Shown: in pieces, positions 24,702-35,479 of the stretch | Layout of the letters: each line of letters starts with the position of its first letter | Position numbering within the stretch: the stretch's first letter is position 1 | Source: Calonectria ilicicola | Taxonomy: Eukaryota > Ascomycota > Sordariomycetes > Hypocreales > Nectriaceae | Direction: 5' to 3' | Assembly (NCBI GenBank): GCA_020809705.1 | Contig: CP085825.1 | Location: forward strand, 6,014,001 to 6,078,000 | DNA length: 64,000 nt | The notes under the pieces: generated by a model | The model's database searches: none | Told to the model about the DNA's origin: nothing | What the model saw: the letters and a program-made list of their open reading frames with translations, nothing else | Made by a program: the position numbers and the translations under genes

Positions 24702-27700
24702 ATGGCGAGCCAACAGGAGGCGTCCGCCTCCTCTAGCTCTAGGAAGTCGGGAGGAAAATCTGTGGGACAATTCAATATTGGATCTGAGATTGGAAAGGGC
24801 AGCTTCGCCCAAGTCTACTTGGGTTGGCATAAGGTGCGACCATCCCCCTCCAGCCATGTCCCCCCTTCCATCGCCTTTGTTCCCGTGCTTGTTACAATCG
24901 TACCATCCGAGGACGCTGCCACATCCCCAGTGTCACCGATACTGGTAGCTTCTCCGCCTGATGTGCGAGCTTATGCGCATACCTACGCCCTCGAGCGATC
25001 CCATCGCAACTACTACCGGTAGCTAACGCGCATCAACCAGGAAACCAAGGCTGCTGTAGCCATCAAATCTGTCGAGCTTGAACGACTGAACAAGAAGCTT
25101 AGAGAGAACCTGTATGGTGAAATCCAAATTCTCAAGACTCTTCGTCACCCCCACATTGTTGCCCTCCATGACTGCGTCGAATCAACAACCCACATCAACC
25201 TCGTCATGGAGTATTGCGAGCTTGGTGACTTGTCTTTATTCATCAAGAAACGCGACAAGCTTGCAACCCACCCCGCAACCCATGACATGGCCCGCAAATA
25301 CCCCAGCGCTCCGAATTCCGGCCTACATGAGGTTGTAATTCGACATTTCCTCAAGCAGCTAACAAGCGCTCTGGAGTTTTTGCGAGCCAAAAATTATGTT
25401 CATCGAGATGTCAAACCTCAGAATTTGTTACTACTTCCCTCTCAGTCGTTTCGCGATCAACGAGGGCGTCCTATCATGCAGGCGAGCCATGATTCCCTCA
25501 TCCCCACCTCCGGCCTCGCCTCTCTACCTATGCTGAAGCTCGCCGACTTTGGTTTCGCCCGTGTGCTACCTTCAACTTCACTCGCCGATACTCTTTGCGG
25601 ATCCCCGCTCTACATGGCACCAGAGATTCTCCGATACGAACGATACGACGCGAAAGCGGATTTGTGGTCTGTCGGTACCGTCCTATACGAAATGGCCACT
25701 GGCCGTCCTCCCTTCCGGGCCAGAAACCATGTGGAATTGTTGAGAAAAATCGAGGCTGCCGAGGATGTGATCAAATTCCCGAGGGAGGTTACTATTAGTG
25801 CAGACCTTAAGGCTCTCATTCGAAGCTTGCTAAAGCGGAGCCCTGTCGAAAGACTAAGCTTCGAGAACTTCTTTGCACACCATGTCGTCACAAGCGATAT
25901 TCCTGGCTTAGTAGAGGATGACATCCCCAAGCCACCCAGACAAGAGGCCCGCGAACTCCGAACTATCCCTCAAGGCGAGACGCTCCCCGCATCTCCTCGT
26001 CTCAGACGACTTTCCGGAAATGAATCACCAAGAGAAGGAGGAAATGCACGATCCCCGCGTGAAGGTCACCCCCGGTCACCTCGATCGCCTCAGGCCGGAA
26101 GCCCTGGTGATGGCCGATACCACCGGCAATCCGTGGATGGCCAACGAACGGGAAACTCTCCTCGCGAGGCTGGTGAAGGCCTTGGAATTCGTCGCCCCAC
26201 CCCTCAACATCCGGCATCACTCCCCACTCAACACCGGTTTCCTGAGCGACTGAACTCGCGAGATAATGTTTCGCCCCCTGGATCCCTCCTAAATGAAACA
26301 CGAAAAGCTCGAACCAGTAGCAGGCCACTATCGGAGGAGGAGAGGGCGGCTCAGGATGTGGCGTTGGAAAGGGAATACGTTGTTGTTGAAAGACGACATG
26401 TTGAAGTGAATGCTCTGGCTGATGAATTGGCCGCAAACGAGCAATATGGTGTCCAAAATGAATCATCAAATCGATCGGGTGCCCTCACTCGGCGACACAC
26501 TCAAGCAAGCCCAAGTAGCACAGGTCCGATTCCTACCCCTTCACGAACAGCTCTTGTAGCTCAGGGGCAGCATAACCGACGATCCTCGTATGACAAGGCC
26601 GCATTCTCCGCTAGCCCTAGTTCTGCATCAAGCGCGATTTCGAAAGCTATCCAGGATGCTAGCCTGCGTTTGTTCGGTTTCAAGGTTCCTCCTCTGCGAG
26701 GAAGCACCAAGGGTCAATCACCGCCAATGTACCAACCTTTCCCTGCTTATCCTACTCCATCCCCTTCTACTGGACTTCTTAGCGACGGAAAGCAGACTCC
26801 AAGCAACGACGAAGATGGACGTGCAGCGCAAGCCATCGAAGAGTTGGCAACGAGGAGCGACTGTGTCTACGGATTCGCCGAGGTCAAGTATAAGCAGCTC
26901 GTTCCCATGGCCCCATCTGCAGATCATGGGCTGGGCGGTTTGGAACCCGAACAAATGACGCCTGAGGAGGACGGCCTTACTGTTGAGGCCGTAGTCTCCC
27001 TATCAGAGGAGGCTCTGGTTCTCTACGTCAAATCACTCACTCTGCTGGCCAGGGCGATGGATATTGCTAGTCTTTGGTGGTCTAAGAAAAGCCGAGGAGA
27101 GGCCTCTAGTGGAGTCGCAGCTGCCGTCGCCCAGTCAGTCGTCCAACGGATTAACGCGGTTGTGCAATGGGTCAGGCAACGGTTCAACGAAGTCTTGGAG
27201 AAGTCAGAAATTGTCAGACTCAAGCTCATCGAGGCGCAGAAACTACTACCAGAGGACCACCCCAGCCATCCTTCAAATCACGGGACTGAATCTATTGCTT
27301 CGTCGGCAGGATCTGGAGTGAAGCAGGTGTATCTTACGCCTGGGATCAGCGCTGAAAAACTTATGTACGACCGGGCCCTAGAAATGAGCCGTGCAGCGGC
27401 CATTGACGAGGTCACAAATGAAAACTTGTCCGGCTGTGAAATTTCGTACATTACCGCTATTCGCATGTTGGAGGCCGTACTCGACAACGATGACGAAGGT
27501 CATGGGGACAGAAAGAAGCTGGCTTCAGGAAAAGAAGCTGACAAGGATGCCATGAAAGATACTAGTGGCGACCTTGACAGCGACGAGGAAGCTCACGTCC
27601 GAAAGAGTAAGTGGATAATTTTGCCCTCACGGTGAGCCAGCTACTGACATAGTTACAGTGATCAAAATGATTACAGGCAGATTGGGTGCTGTCCGAAAAA

Positions 27701-27813
27701 AGCAGCAGATGATTGCTGATGCCACCAACAAGGCTCAGTATGCCCACCATGCAGCACGTAGACGAAGCGGCGATGTGACACCACGCAGCGTTCCGTCACA
27801 TGCGTCGTCGTGA
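24702..27813 (+). CDS. ATG1: Autophagy-initiating serine/threonine kinase Atg1
   Basis: It starts autophagosome formation downstream of TOR, with Atg13 and Atg17 at the phagophore assembly site. Three exons (24702-24833, 25041-27606, 27659-27813) give 950 aa; the introns are 24834-25040 (207 nt, the longer one) and 27607-27658. The kinase domain covers about residues 23-330, with glycine loop [12 protein letters not shown], catalytic Lys in VAIKSVE (~53), HRDVKPQN (~165-172), DFG (~213-215) and [11 protein letters not shown] long Ser/Pro-rich linker follows. The C-terminal ~300 residues are the helical region that binds Atg13 in this family (ETRS-type segments such as the [11 protein letters not shown] part and [12 protein letters not shown]). 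The 3' exon encodes the basic tail ending at TGA 27811. The length matches filamentous-fungal Atg1. Confidence 0.96.
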
Positions 27814-28712
27814 TTTCAGCAAAAATAGCCCCTCAAAACTTCACATACGACGTGATGATAACTACATTTAACATTCTGCAAAGCCCCACGGCTTTCCTGT
27901 TTTTATTCGCTATCCCATTTGGATTCTCATGGCGTAAGGGGAATTCTGGTCCGCGGCTCACAGGAGCAGGCCCGCAGATTGCCGCCGAGTTTAGGAAGCG
28001 GGCGTTTTCAGGACCATGACACATTTGGGCAAATCAACTCATTGGTCGGCGTTTTATTTTGGATCATTATTTTCATTCGTATTTTTTTTTTTCGGTTGTC
28101 ATACTGTTGTTGTCATACTGTTCATTCCTTTTTGTGTTCAAACCATGGACCTCTGAATGGCAGCTCTCATACCACATGTGGATTGTTCTTGGAGTTGGCC
28201 AGGATGTCCGAGCGGAAATAGGGCAATGAAAGCGGGCTTAGAATTTTACTTTTTCTTTTTTAGGGTCAAAGGCAAAGTGGGAATGAGGCAGGGAAGTTCT
28301 GACAGAGTGTAGTTTTAGGAGGAGAAAGGGAGGCATGTTTGTTCTTTTGGGCGGGAGTGCTCTACCATGTCACACAAACAAGCATATAGCTACGCAAATA
28401 GTTTGGACAAATGACATGTAAAGGTTTTAGAGCCAATTAGCTTCATGGTCTTAGTGAATTTTCCTTTGCGTAACTTCAGTGTTCCTTTGTTCCAGTTCTG
28501 GCATGCCCTTGTTAAATAAGAGGTGGCGAGCATTGTTCGGGTTGGATTTCTCGCTGTTTTGTTTGTTGAAAACTAACACTCTCTACTTAAAGAGTTACTG
28601 GACATGTTCACAAAATGAAGCCAGAATACATAACGGGGCAGAGTGTACCTGCCGGCTACATCTCTCTGCAGAACCATGGGGGCTTCCATCATGGCAAGCG
28701 AGGAGGGCCATT
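27814..28712. other. Intergenic region between ATG1 and the Zn-cluster protein gene
   Basis: The 3' end of ATG1 lies on the left and the promoter of the next gene on the right. The base composition is more A/T-rich than around ATG1, with T-runs at about 28080-28090 and 28250-28262. An upstream in-frame extension of the next gene (from 28479) has no ATG or conserved look and is treated as non-coding. Confidence 0.5.
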
Positions 28713-29768
28713 ATGACCCAAGTAAACGCTCCAGGGCTCAATATCACCAATCCCAAACTTGACGAGAGCTGTAAGCTACAAGATGTCAGCGTCAGGGTCG
28801 AACCTCACGCCCTCCTCCAGGCCGTCTCCAGTTTGGCCGACTACCGCAAAGCCCTGGTGAGGGACCAAGTCGAGGCTCGTTTGACGAAACTCGACGCCAT
28901 GGAGCCAGAGCTACGCAAGGTCTTTTACGACACCTGGGAGCAGGCTGAGCGCAGTCACCGCGAGGCCATGCGCGAGGCCCACGCCGCGGAGCGCAACCGC
29001 GAGCTCCAGGAGTACTTCAAGCAGGTGCGCATGGCGCCGAAACCCATCGAGCAGCGGTCGAACAAGGAGATCCAGGGCGAAATAGACCACGCCATTGAAG
29101 AGGAGCGTAAAAGTAGGGGCTTCAAGATGCTGCCAGGCGAGACTGAGGAACAATGGCGCACGAGGATAGTGGCGTTGGACAACAAGGTCGGTTACCTAGG
29201 CGACTTGTTGAACGAGCGGCAAGGCAGCTCAAAGGTGAGATATATAGAGGGTTTCCCGTCCAACGTGTTCGAGGTACACCCCAAATTCATGCCTCCAAGC
29301 AAAGCCGAGCCTTCGGACGTAGGGAAGTGTCTACAATGCCGAGCGAAGCGCATGACGTGCTCGCACTTGGTTGAGGTCGAAGATATTGAGAAATCGTCCG
29401 AGGAATGCACGCGATGTCTTCGGTCCGGGGCAAAGTGCATTGTCAAAAGAAACCCCAAGGACGTGGATTTACCGTTCTCGTATCAGTATGCGCTGCCCAG
29501 CCGGAGGGCAGACCAGAGCGAAGCAGCGCTGGCCGAATTTGAGGAGCTGAGCGATGAGTTGTGGGCGATGCGATATCGGTATTGGAGGATCACGGCAATG
29601 CCATCGTGGCAGGAAAGTGATCCATCTGAAATAACAGAGGGCGAAGATGTGAAGCCCAAGAAATGGCAAGATGTATTAGACGGGCAACCAGCCAAGTGGA
29701 TGTTCTCTCAAGGCAAGTCGAGGAGGGTAATGCTTATCTCCAAGATTGCAAAGGAGAAGCCAAAGTGA
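28713..29768 (+). CDS. Uncharacterised protein with a C-terminal Zn2Cys6-like cluster
   Basis: I do not recognise a characterised homologue. One exon encodes 351 aa from the ATG at 28713. Residues ~30-175 are highly charged and probably helical (for example AERNRELQEYFKQVRMAPKP, then QGEIDHAIEEERKSRGFKML). Residues 206-242 hold six cysteines in the order C-x2-C-x6-C-x15-C-x2-C-x6-C (CLQCRAKRMTC, then CTRCLRSGAKC). That is the spacing of the fungal Zn2Cys6 binuclear cluster, including the basic residues between Cys2 and Cys3. In ordinary Zn2Cys6 regulators the cluster is near the N-terminus and is followed by a large regulatory domain. Here it follows a long helical region and only ~110 residues come after it. 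Nuclear DNA binding is a reasonable guess, but so is a protein-binding zinc module. The gene ends 226 bp from the end of the converging FHA-kinase gene. Confidence 0.8.
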   Translation: MTQVNAPGLNITNPKLDESCKLQDVSVRVEPHALLQAVSSLADYRKALVRDQVEARLTKLDAMEPELRKVFYDTWEQAERSHREAMREAHAAERNRELQEYFKQVRMAPKPIEQRSNKEIQGEIDHAIEEERKSRGFKMLPGETEEQWRTRIVALDNKVGYLGDLLNERQGSSKVRYIEGFPSNVFEVHPKFMPPSKAEPSDVGKCLQCRAKRMTCSHLVEVEDIEKSSEECTRCLRSGAKCIVKRNPKDVDLPFSYQYALPSRRADQSEAALAEFEELSDELWAMRYRYWRITAMPSWQESDPSEITEGEDVKPKKWQDVLDGQPAKWMFSQGKSRRVMLISKIAKEKPK

Positions 29769-29994
29769 CTCGCACCATTTATTCCATTTGTAAGAGTTAG
29801 CAATTATTTGTCAAATTTGACTTATCGTCTGTCCATTTCTTGATTCATCGGCGAGAGGCTCCATCAAACCAACCCAATGATTTATTAAACACCATCATCC
29901 ACCCACCCACCATTTGACAAGCCCGCAATATTACTGAACCATTTCTTATTAAAATCACACACTCCGCCCAATTTTGTTTCAAAGTCTCCTTAAC

Positions 29995-32292
29995 TTAGGT
30001 TGATCCGTGACGCCCCTTTTCTTTTTTATTATCAGCAAGATTAATTCTCACACGTCGGTTATGTCTTTGTCTCTGGGGTGGTTCCAATACAAGTGGCTGA
30101 TCTACAGCCTCTAAAGGGGTCTCTGGGATATCTATGCGCGAATCAATAAGAAATTTTCTGTTCGACCTCTCTAGCTCTTGGAGGATCTGTTGTCGGTAGC
30201 GACGATTAGCGGCTGGTTTGAGCTGGCTACCAACTCTTGTGAACGGCAACCGAGCATCACTATGAACCCGGACTTTCCTCTGATTAGTTGGATTTCCCGA
30301 CTTTATTGGATTCTTGGGTTTGATAAAATCGGTGTGAAGGGGCTGAATTGGTTTATCAGGCTCGTCCGGAGACAAGTTGGCGGAGTGGTTTGAACTTGAA
30401 ATCGAAGGGTTGGTGATGGCCGTATTTTTCTCGGGGTCCTCGTCCAGAAATTCACAAACCCCGTCTTTCCCTGTGGGATTTCTCATATGCTGTGATGACA
30501 TTGGCGATTTTGACGGTTTAGCCTCAGCTGCAAAGTATTGGCTGGAGCGCAATTCCCCATCGTTCGTTGAGCATGGCAGGCAGATCTTCAGGCTAGGCAA
30601 TTCCCACGGCATTGGCTTGAGCTCCTCATGTGGATTCCAATCCGAGAACATTTTTTCGTCTAGCCGTTGAAAGAATTCCAGGTGTCCATTGGGTGTGCAC
30701 AGCCAATCATGGCATGCTGCATCAATGGCATCCATCCTCAGAGCGGGCGCGGTTTGCAGGCAGCCCCATACAAACGTCTTTCCATTTCTCGACGGTTGAT
30801 TCCCCATCTCATTAAAAGTTGTCTTGAGGTGGGCTCCGATTTCGGTTTGGCTCATTCGGTTGACATCCTGAATTGTGACATTGGAGCCGGATGCCAAGAG
30901 CAAAAATGTCACAATCCCTAGAGACCAAATATCAACGGCTGAAGTGTGAGTTTGCGTACCTATAAGAAATTCTCTAGTTCTAGTCAGCTTCTTGATTGAA
31001 CTGTGCTAATTAGAATCTGGGCAGCTTACGGAGCCTGATAGTTTAAGGTACCAACATTGGTCACCATTCTGCTCCGCTTGGGGACAGCTGAATTACCAAA
31101 ATCAGCCAGCATGACACGATGATAAGCGAGCTTCGGCGAGTAAGCCAGAAGTATATTTTCCGGCTTCAAGTCACGATGCACAATTCCTTTTTCATGGAGG
31201 TATAAAAGCCCACGAACCACTTGGCGGATAATAATTCGACAGTCAAACTCTTCAACAGTGTCTTGGCGATATATAAATGACATCAAGTCACCACCTGAGG
31301 CCAGTTCTGTAAAGGTATAGCTAAAATAGTTATTAGCCGTTTCTATCTTAATCAGTAGCAAGTGGACAAACAGGGTATGTGGAGAAGTAATGGTGTCGAT
31401 ATAAGGCAGAATATTAGGCTATCGAATAGTCAGTTTCGTCATACACCTTTACCAAGGCTTGTGCTCACATGTCGCAATTGTCGTAAGATGTCGGCTTCTT
31501 GGAACTTCTGTCGTATTTCCCTACGAGTACTTTTCCCGTAAAGTCGGTCCAGGTTGACCAGCTTACACACCAATTGTCGTTTGGTCACGGCATCGACAGC
31601 CAAATGCACGGCTCCTTCAGCGCCCTGGCCGAGACAACGGTTGGTTAAAAGATATCTGTCCGAAAAAAGCTTCTAAACTCAGCCCAGCCTTTTATTGCAC
31701 CACAAAGTCAAGCATACCTTGCATTCTTTGGCTTGTAGGCCATCGAGTTCTCGGTGAGGTGGTGGTCTTGTTTGGACAATGACAAAGGACCAGTATGGAC
31801 GGATTTCAATGACATCGCCGTCTTGCACTAGATACCCAGCGCATATTTGCGGCCCTTTTCCAATAAGCTCCCCATTAACATATGTTCCGTTTGATGACTT
31901 TCTATCGCGAACGTAGATAAAATTGATAGTTGGTTCATATACGACGACATAGATTTCACAGTGGTTCCGCGAGACGTTGCAATCTGGGTCATTGTCAATT
32001 GCAAGAGTGCTGCAGCTGTAAGCTTCCGTCCAATTTTTGCTCAGAAATTTCATACTTTGATCTTGGGTCTCGTCCAATCTTGAAAATCTCTCGATCCCAG
32101 ATGGGGAGCAATTCTACATTGTCAGCCAGGGGAGCCACCAAGAAGTGGAGCACGAGGGCACAATTCCAGGTATCGTGAGGGTTCACAAAAATGCCTACGT
32201 TGAGATTGGTTTTCGCTACGGCTGTCTGTGAGGTTGATGTACGCTGCCGGAACCTCAGTTGGCGTCGCGGAAGTTGTTTCTTGAATTTCCAT
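29995..32292 (-). CDS. FHA-domain serine/threonine kinase (Chk2/Mek1-like architecture), 5' end unresolved
   Basis: The protein joins a phosphothreonine-reading FHA domain to a kinase, the layout of Rad53, Cds1 and Mek1. The assignment to DNA-damage or meiotic signalling is inference from layout. Clear exons are 32015-31718, 31672-31469, 31418-31372, 31320-31030 and 30973-29995, with introns of 45, 50, 51 and 56 nt. The 51-nt intron 31371-31321 is in frame and open. A 40-nt intron 32055-32016 joins KIGRDPRSN to [12 protein letters not shown] landmarks are [12 protein letters not shown] and [10 protein letters not shown]. Kinase landmarks are [28 protein letters not shown] and GTLNYQAPE. The tail of ~250 residues is Ser/Pro-rich and basic. 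The most likely start is the ATG at 32292 ([14 protein letters not shown]), but the frame breaks between that exon and [10 protein letters not shown] near 32114-32138. If a 25-nt intron there is removed, the product is 676 aa. Either an odd splice or a disabling insertion is possible. Confidence 0.75.
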
Positions 32293-33625
32293 CTTGTATT
32301 TCACTCGAAATGCGGTCGTGTAAGTGACTTCTGGTAGGTATCATTAGCAGCAGCAGCATAGCCGTTGCGCAAGCCTTGGAATAAACTGTCGCTATCCGCT
32401 GTGGTCTCTGAAATGAATATTGCTTCAATCTCATGCCGAATTGCCATATCATGCCGTTTCTGAGCTTGAGCCTGCCCGGGCACTCCTTCCCAACGAACGA
32501 CTAGTGACATACAAGCTTCCGTACAGTGTTATACACAGTGTTTATATGTTAACACTGTGAACCGACGCAGAGCTGCACTCAATTCGAGCAAATACGTCAC
32601 GTGGGTCGCGGAGGGTTGTGTGCCCTAGCTATGCTTGCTTAAGCTCTAGAAAAGTCCCCTCCGTTTCTGAGTTGTTCCTCATCCAAACACGATTCTCATC
32701 TACGATCAAGTAAGCACTCCCTCCTATCGGTACGACAGTGGCAAAGGCGATTTGGAATGGTCCTGTTACGGGCATGTCCATTATCCTCATTGACCTTTTT
32801 GACCATCCGCGCACCACGGCGAAATCGAAAAGTTGCTAACATGGCGTGACAGAGTCGTTCAAGATGAGAGCCAAGTGGAGAAAGAAGAGAGTTCGCCGCC
32901 TCAAGCGCAAGAGAAGAAAGATGCGTGCTCGTTCGTACGTATCACCACATCGCCAGTGTCGTCACCCAAGACTAACATTGTTGTGCCAGGAAATAAACAA
33001 CTCGCCCCAACCCTGACTCGACTCATCTGACATGATGTTACGATTTCACACGCCTGAACGACATCTGTGACGCCGGTGCTGGGCACTCGTTATTTCGACG
33101 CCATGGGATATCCCACTGGGATTTGACTTTTGGAACCACGTCAGGTGGCTGAACCCCGCACGCGATCGGCTCTTGGTGGTCACATGGGATATCATGAAAG
33201 GATGGGATTTGGCAATTGGACGGTCGGGAAAAGGACGGTGTTTATTTGGAACGCTACCAGGAGACACCAATTAAACGGTGCTCTCGCAACTGGAATAGCC
33301 ACACTGTTACAAACAAAAAATACAGAACTACCTTCGGGTCAATATCTTTGTGTGCACCGTGCCCTGTGACGTCTTGTGGAGAGTGGGGAGATGTCTGTCA
33401 ATCCTAAGCGCACAGTTGTGCTTGGCCCTATATTCTGCAAAAAATATTCGCTTGCGAGGCTCGTGTGCGCTTAGCAACTGCGGGTCGGTCCAGTCAACTC
33501 AGAAAGCGAGACTCGATTTTGACAATCGGTTTTTGTGGGCTCTGCAGGTCGGTTAGATGTGCAACTAATAATGTCGCCATAACTGCGCAAAGCAACTCGA
33601 GAAAGTGAAAATGGGAGAAACACAT
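32293..33625. other. Intergenic region upstream of the FHA-kinase
   Basis: It separates the FHA-kinase 5' end from the 3' end of the atypical kinase-like gene; both are read leftward. An in-frame ATG at 32510 could begin an extra 5' exon, but its frame stops before the FHA region. The ACAGTGTT repeat cluster at 32523-32559 is the one clear structure. A 62-codon frame at 32817-32629 has no supporting feature. Confidence 0.5.
32523..32559. promoter_or_regulatory. Three ACAGTGTT boxes, two forming a 9-bp inverted repeat
   Basis: ACAGTGTT occurs at 32523-32530 and 32535-32542 on the + strand and inverted (AACACTGT) at 32551-32558. CACAGTGTT at 32534-32542 and AACACTGTG at 32551-32559 form a perfect 9-bp inverted repeat with an 8-bp spacer. 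It lies ~240 bp upstream of the preferred FHA-kinase start and immediately upstream of the alternative ATG at 32510. The arrangement suggests binding sites for a dimeric regulator. Confidence 0.55.
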
Positions 33626-34946
33626 CTATTTTTTATTGTTAATGATTTCGCCAGTGGCAAGTAAACGAATTCCTCCCTTTAGTTTGTGCGCCGGCGGTCG
33701 CTCCCAATTGATGATTGGGTTGCCTTTTTTCCTCTCAGCCGCCCTCCTTCGGATCGGCGTTACCATGCTAAATGCTTTCTGGGTCCCATCCTTGCTTCGC
33801 GATTTGAAATCCGTCGGCGCCGGGTCAGACATGGCAGGCCAGTCTATAAACCTGGGCGCGTCAGTGTAGAGCTCGACATGTTTGCCTGAGCGTTTTCTAG
33901 ACCAGTCCTTTAGGGTTGAGTAAAATTCCGTCAATGGGCGATCGAGAGTCATATCTGGATGTTTTTTCCAAGTTTTTTGTTCAAGAGCATTGAGGTCTTG
34001 GTCGCAGTGAGGCAAATTACTCAGGCTCGAGTCACGAGTAATAATTTCGTACATGGTAAACATGACGCCTTTCACGTCATTCCGATCTTCAGAATACAGG
34101 CGGGTTTTCAAACCATTCCCGTAGGGTGGGTACAATCCAATCCGAGCCGAGTAATTAAAGTCGAATAAGATAAGAGAATCTGTCTTCTCATCTATGAGAA
34201 GATTTCGTGGCGCAATATCTTGGTGGGAGATGCCGTATTTGAGGTTAAGCTCATCTACAACATTCAGAAGCTGTCGGAGCCACTTGATCTTGAACGGACG
34301 TGATGGATTCTCTTCCACTGTGCCTCCAGGTATATACTTGACTGTAAACCCCACGAAAGACCCAGTCAATTCATCAACGACTACTCTGTCAAAAGGAATA
34401 AGATTTGGGTGTTTGGGAAGACGAATCAGTATGTTCATTTCATCCCATACCCAGTTCATAACCGGAGCAAGGTAATAGTATTTGAAAACGACCTATCTCT
34501 ATTAGTTAGAGTAAATGGAATGCTAAAGTGTTCCACACCTTGTTTGAGATCCCCTTCGTTGATGGACCATACGTGACGAGATCGACATCTGGGCCAAATC
34601 GATCCAGCTCCTCCAGCTGCGACCTTGACACTGTCTGAAGCTTGTCGATCCCTTGGATCTCGTTTACGGGAGGGTAATAAATGCAATAAGTGTCGTCATC
34701 TTTTGGGTCCGTTGAGGTTGATACTAAATCTCCTTTGGAAGAGAAGTAAACCTGAACGGCGTCCGAAGGTATCCTTTCTAGGTTCTTCCTCAGGTGACCA
34801 ACCGCAGTCCTGTCAGTTTTCTGTTCTGCATCCATCTTGACGGATATAATTCGCCTTTGATCATTTACAACCACATGCCAAATACTCGGCCCCCCGGGAG
34901 TAATTGCGCGGCTGGGTGTAAAGAATCTCTCATCGTCCCTTATCAT
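33626..34946 (-). CDS. Atypical protein-kinase-like protein (HQD/DFN), 5' end uncertain
   Basis: This kinase-fold protein is of unknown role. Two exons (34946-34539, 34492-33626) with a 46-nt phase-0 intron give 424 aa from the first in-frame ATG. The N-terminal ~120 residues (for example PSIWHVVVNDQRRIISVKMD) match no domain I know. The kinase-like part runs from about residue 137: VVFKYYYLAP holds a candidate ATP-site lysine (~140). The catalytic loop reads ISHQDIAPRNLLID, with HQD (226-228) instead of HRD, and the metal-binding motif reads FDFN (247-249) instead of DFG. A basic tail follows (RRRAAERKKGNPIINWERPP). The catalytic Asp and Asn are kept, so activity is possible but not assured. 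Coding-like sequence with no stop continues upstream of 34946 to a good acceptor at 35081 (TTTTATTCAG), with a GTGAGT donor at 35208. An unseen first exon is therefore likely. Confidence 0.78.
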
Positions 34947-35479
34947 GATGGGTCCCTCGGTTGCAGAGTAGGATGTTGAGTCAGAGGAGCAACTTGGGCC
35001 CAAAATGGCGGTGCTACTTGTGTTGCACCGGATGGAAGCAAACCGGCCAGGGTCTTGAGCGAGTGGTGGTGAGATTCCTGCCTGAATAAAAGAAAATACC
35101 AGAGAGAGGAACAGTTACAACACATTTGTAATCCACAAAAAGGAATCGAGAGCAAGGTTGAGTGAATTTGTTTAGTGCATAAGATTCCAATCCAGCTTCG
35201 AAACTCACGACAATTAGCACCTACACGCCCGACACACACTACTTCCACTCTGAGACCCACTAAGGCTCGCTGCACATGAGTGAGTGACGTTGGTGCTGCC
35301 ACTAGACGATGGCCTTGGGCCTGGGTTTACAGCGTGCAGCTTAGTGGGGTTCCTTCCACCGCCCCGGCTAAACGGCGGGTTCCAGCTTTCTGCCGCTCTC
35401 CATCAAAAAATTTTGGGCGACAGCCCCATCCCACCTCGAGATTGGCAGATTGGCTGGAAACGACGACAGCATATTGACG
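34947..35479. other. Divergent upstream region of the kinase-like gene and RPA49
   Basis: The left half contains in-frame, probably coding or leader sequence of the kinase-like gene (34947-35081) and a candidate 127-nt intron (35208-35082). The right half should hold the RPA49 promoter. No first ATG exon for the kinase-like gene could be placed with confidence. Confidence 0.5.

Noticed and set aside
28479..28712. In-frame upstream extension of the Zn-cluster protein
   Set aside because: It lacks a true ATG at its start, is hydrophobic and irregular, and precedes a well-placed ATG at 28713.
32629..32817. 62-codon minus-strand frame between the two kinase-type genes
   Set aside because: No kinase motif and no splice continuity with either neighbour, so not called a pseudogene.
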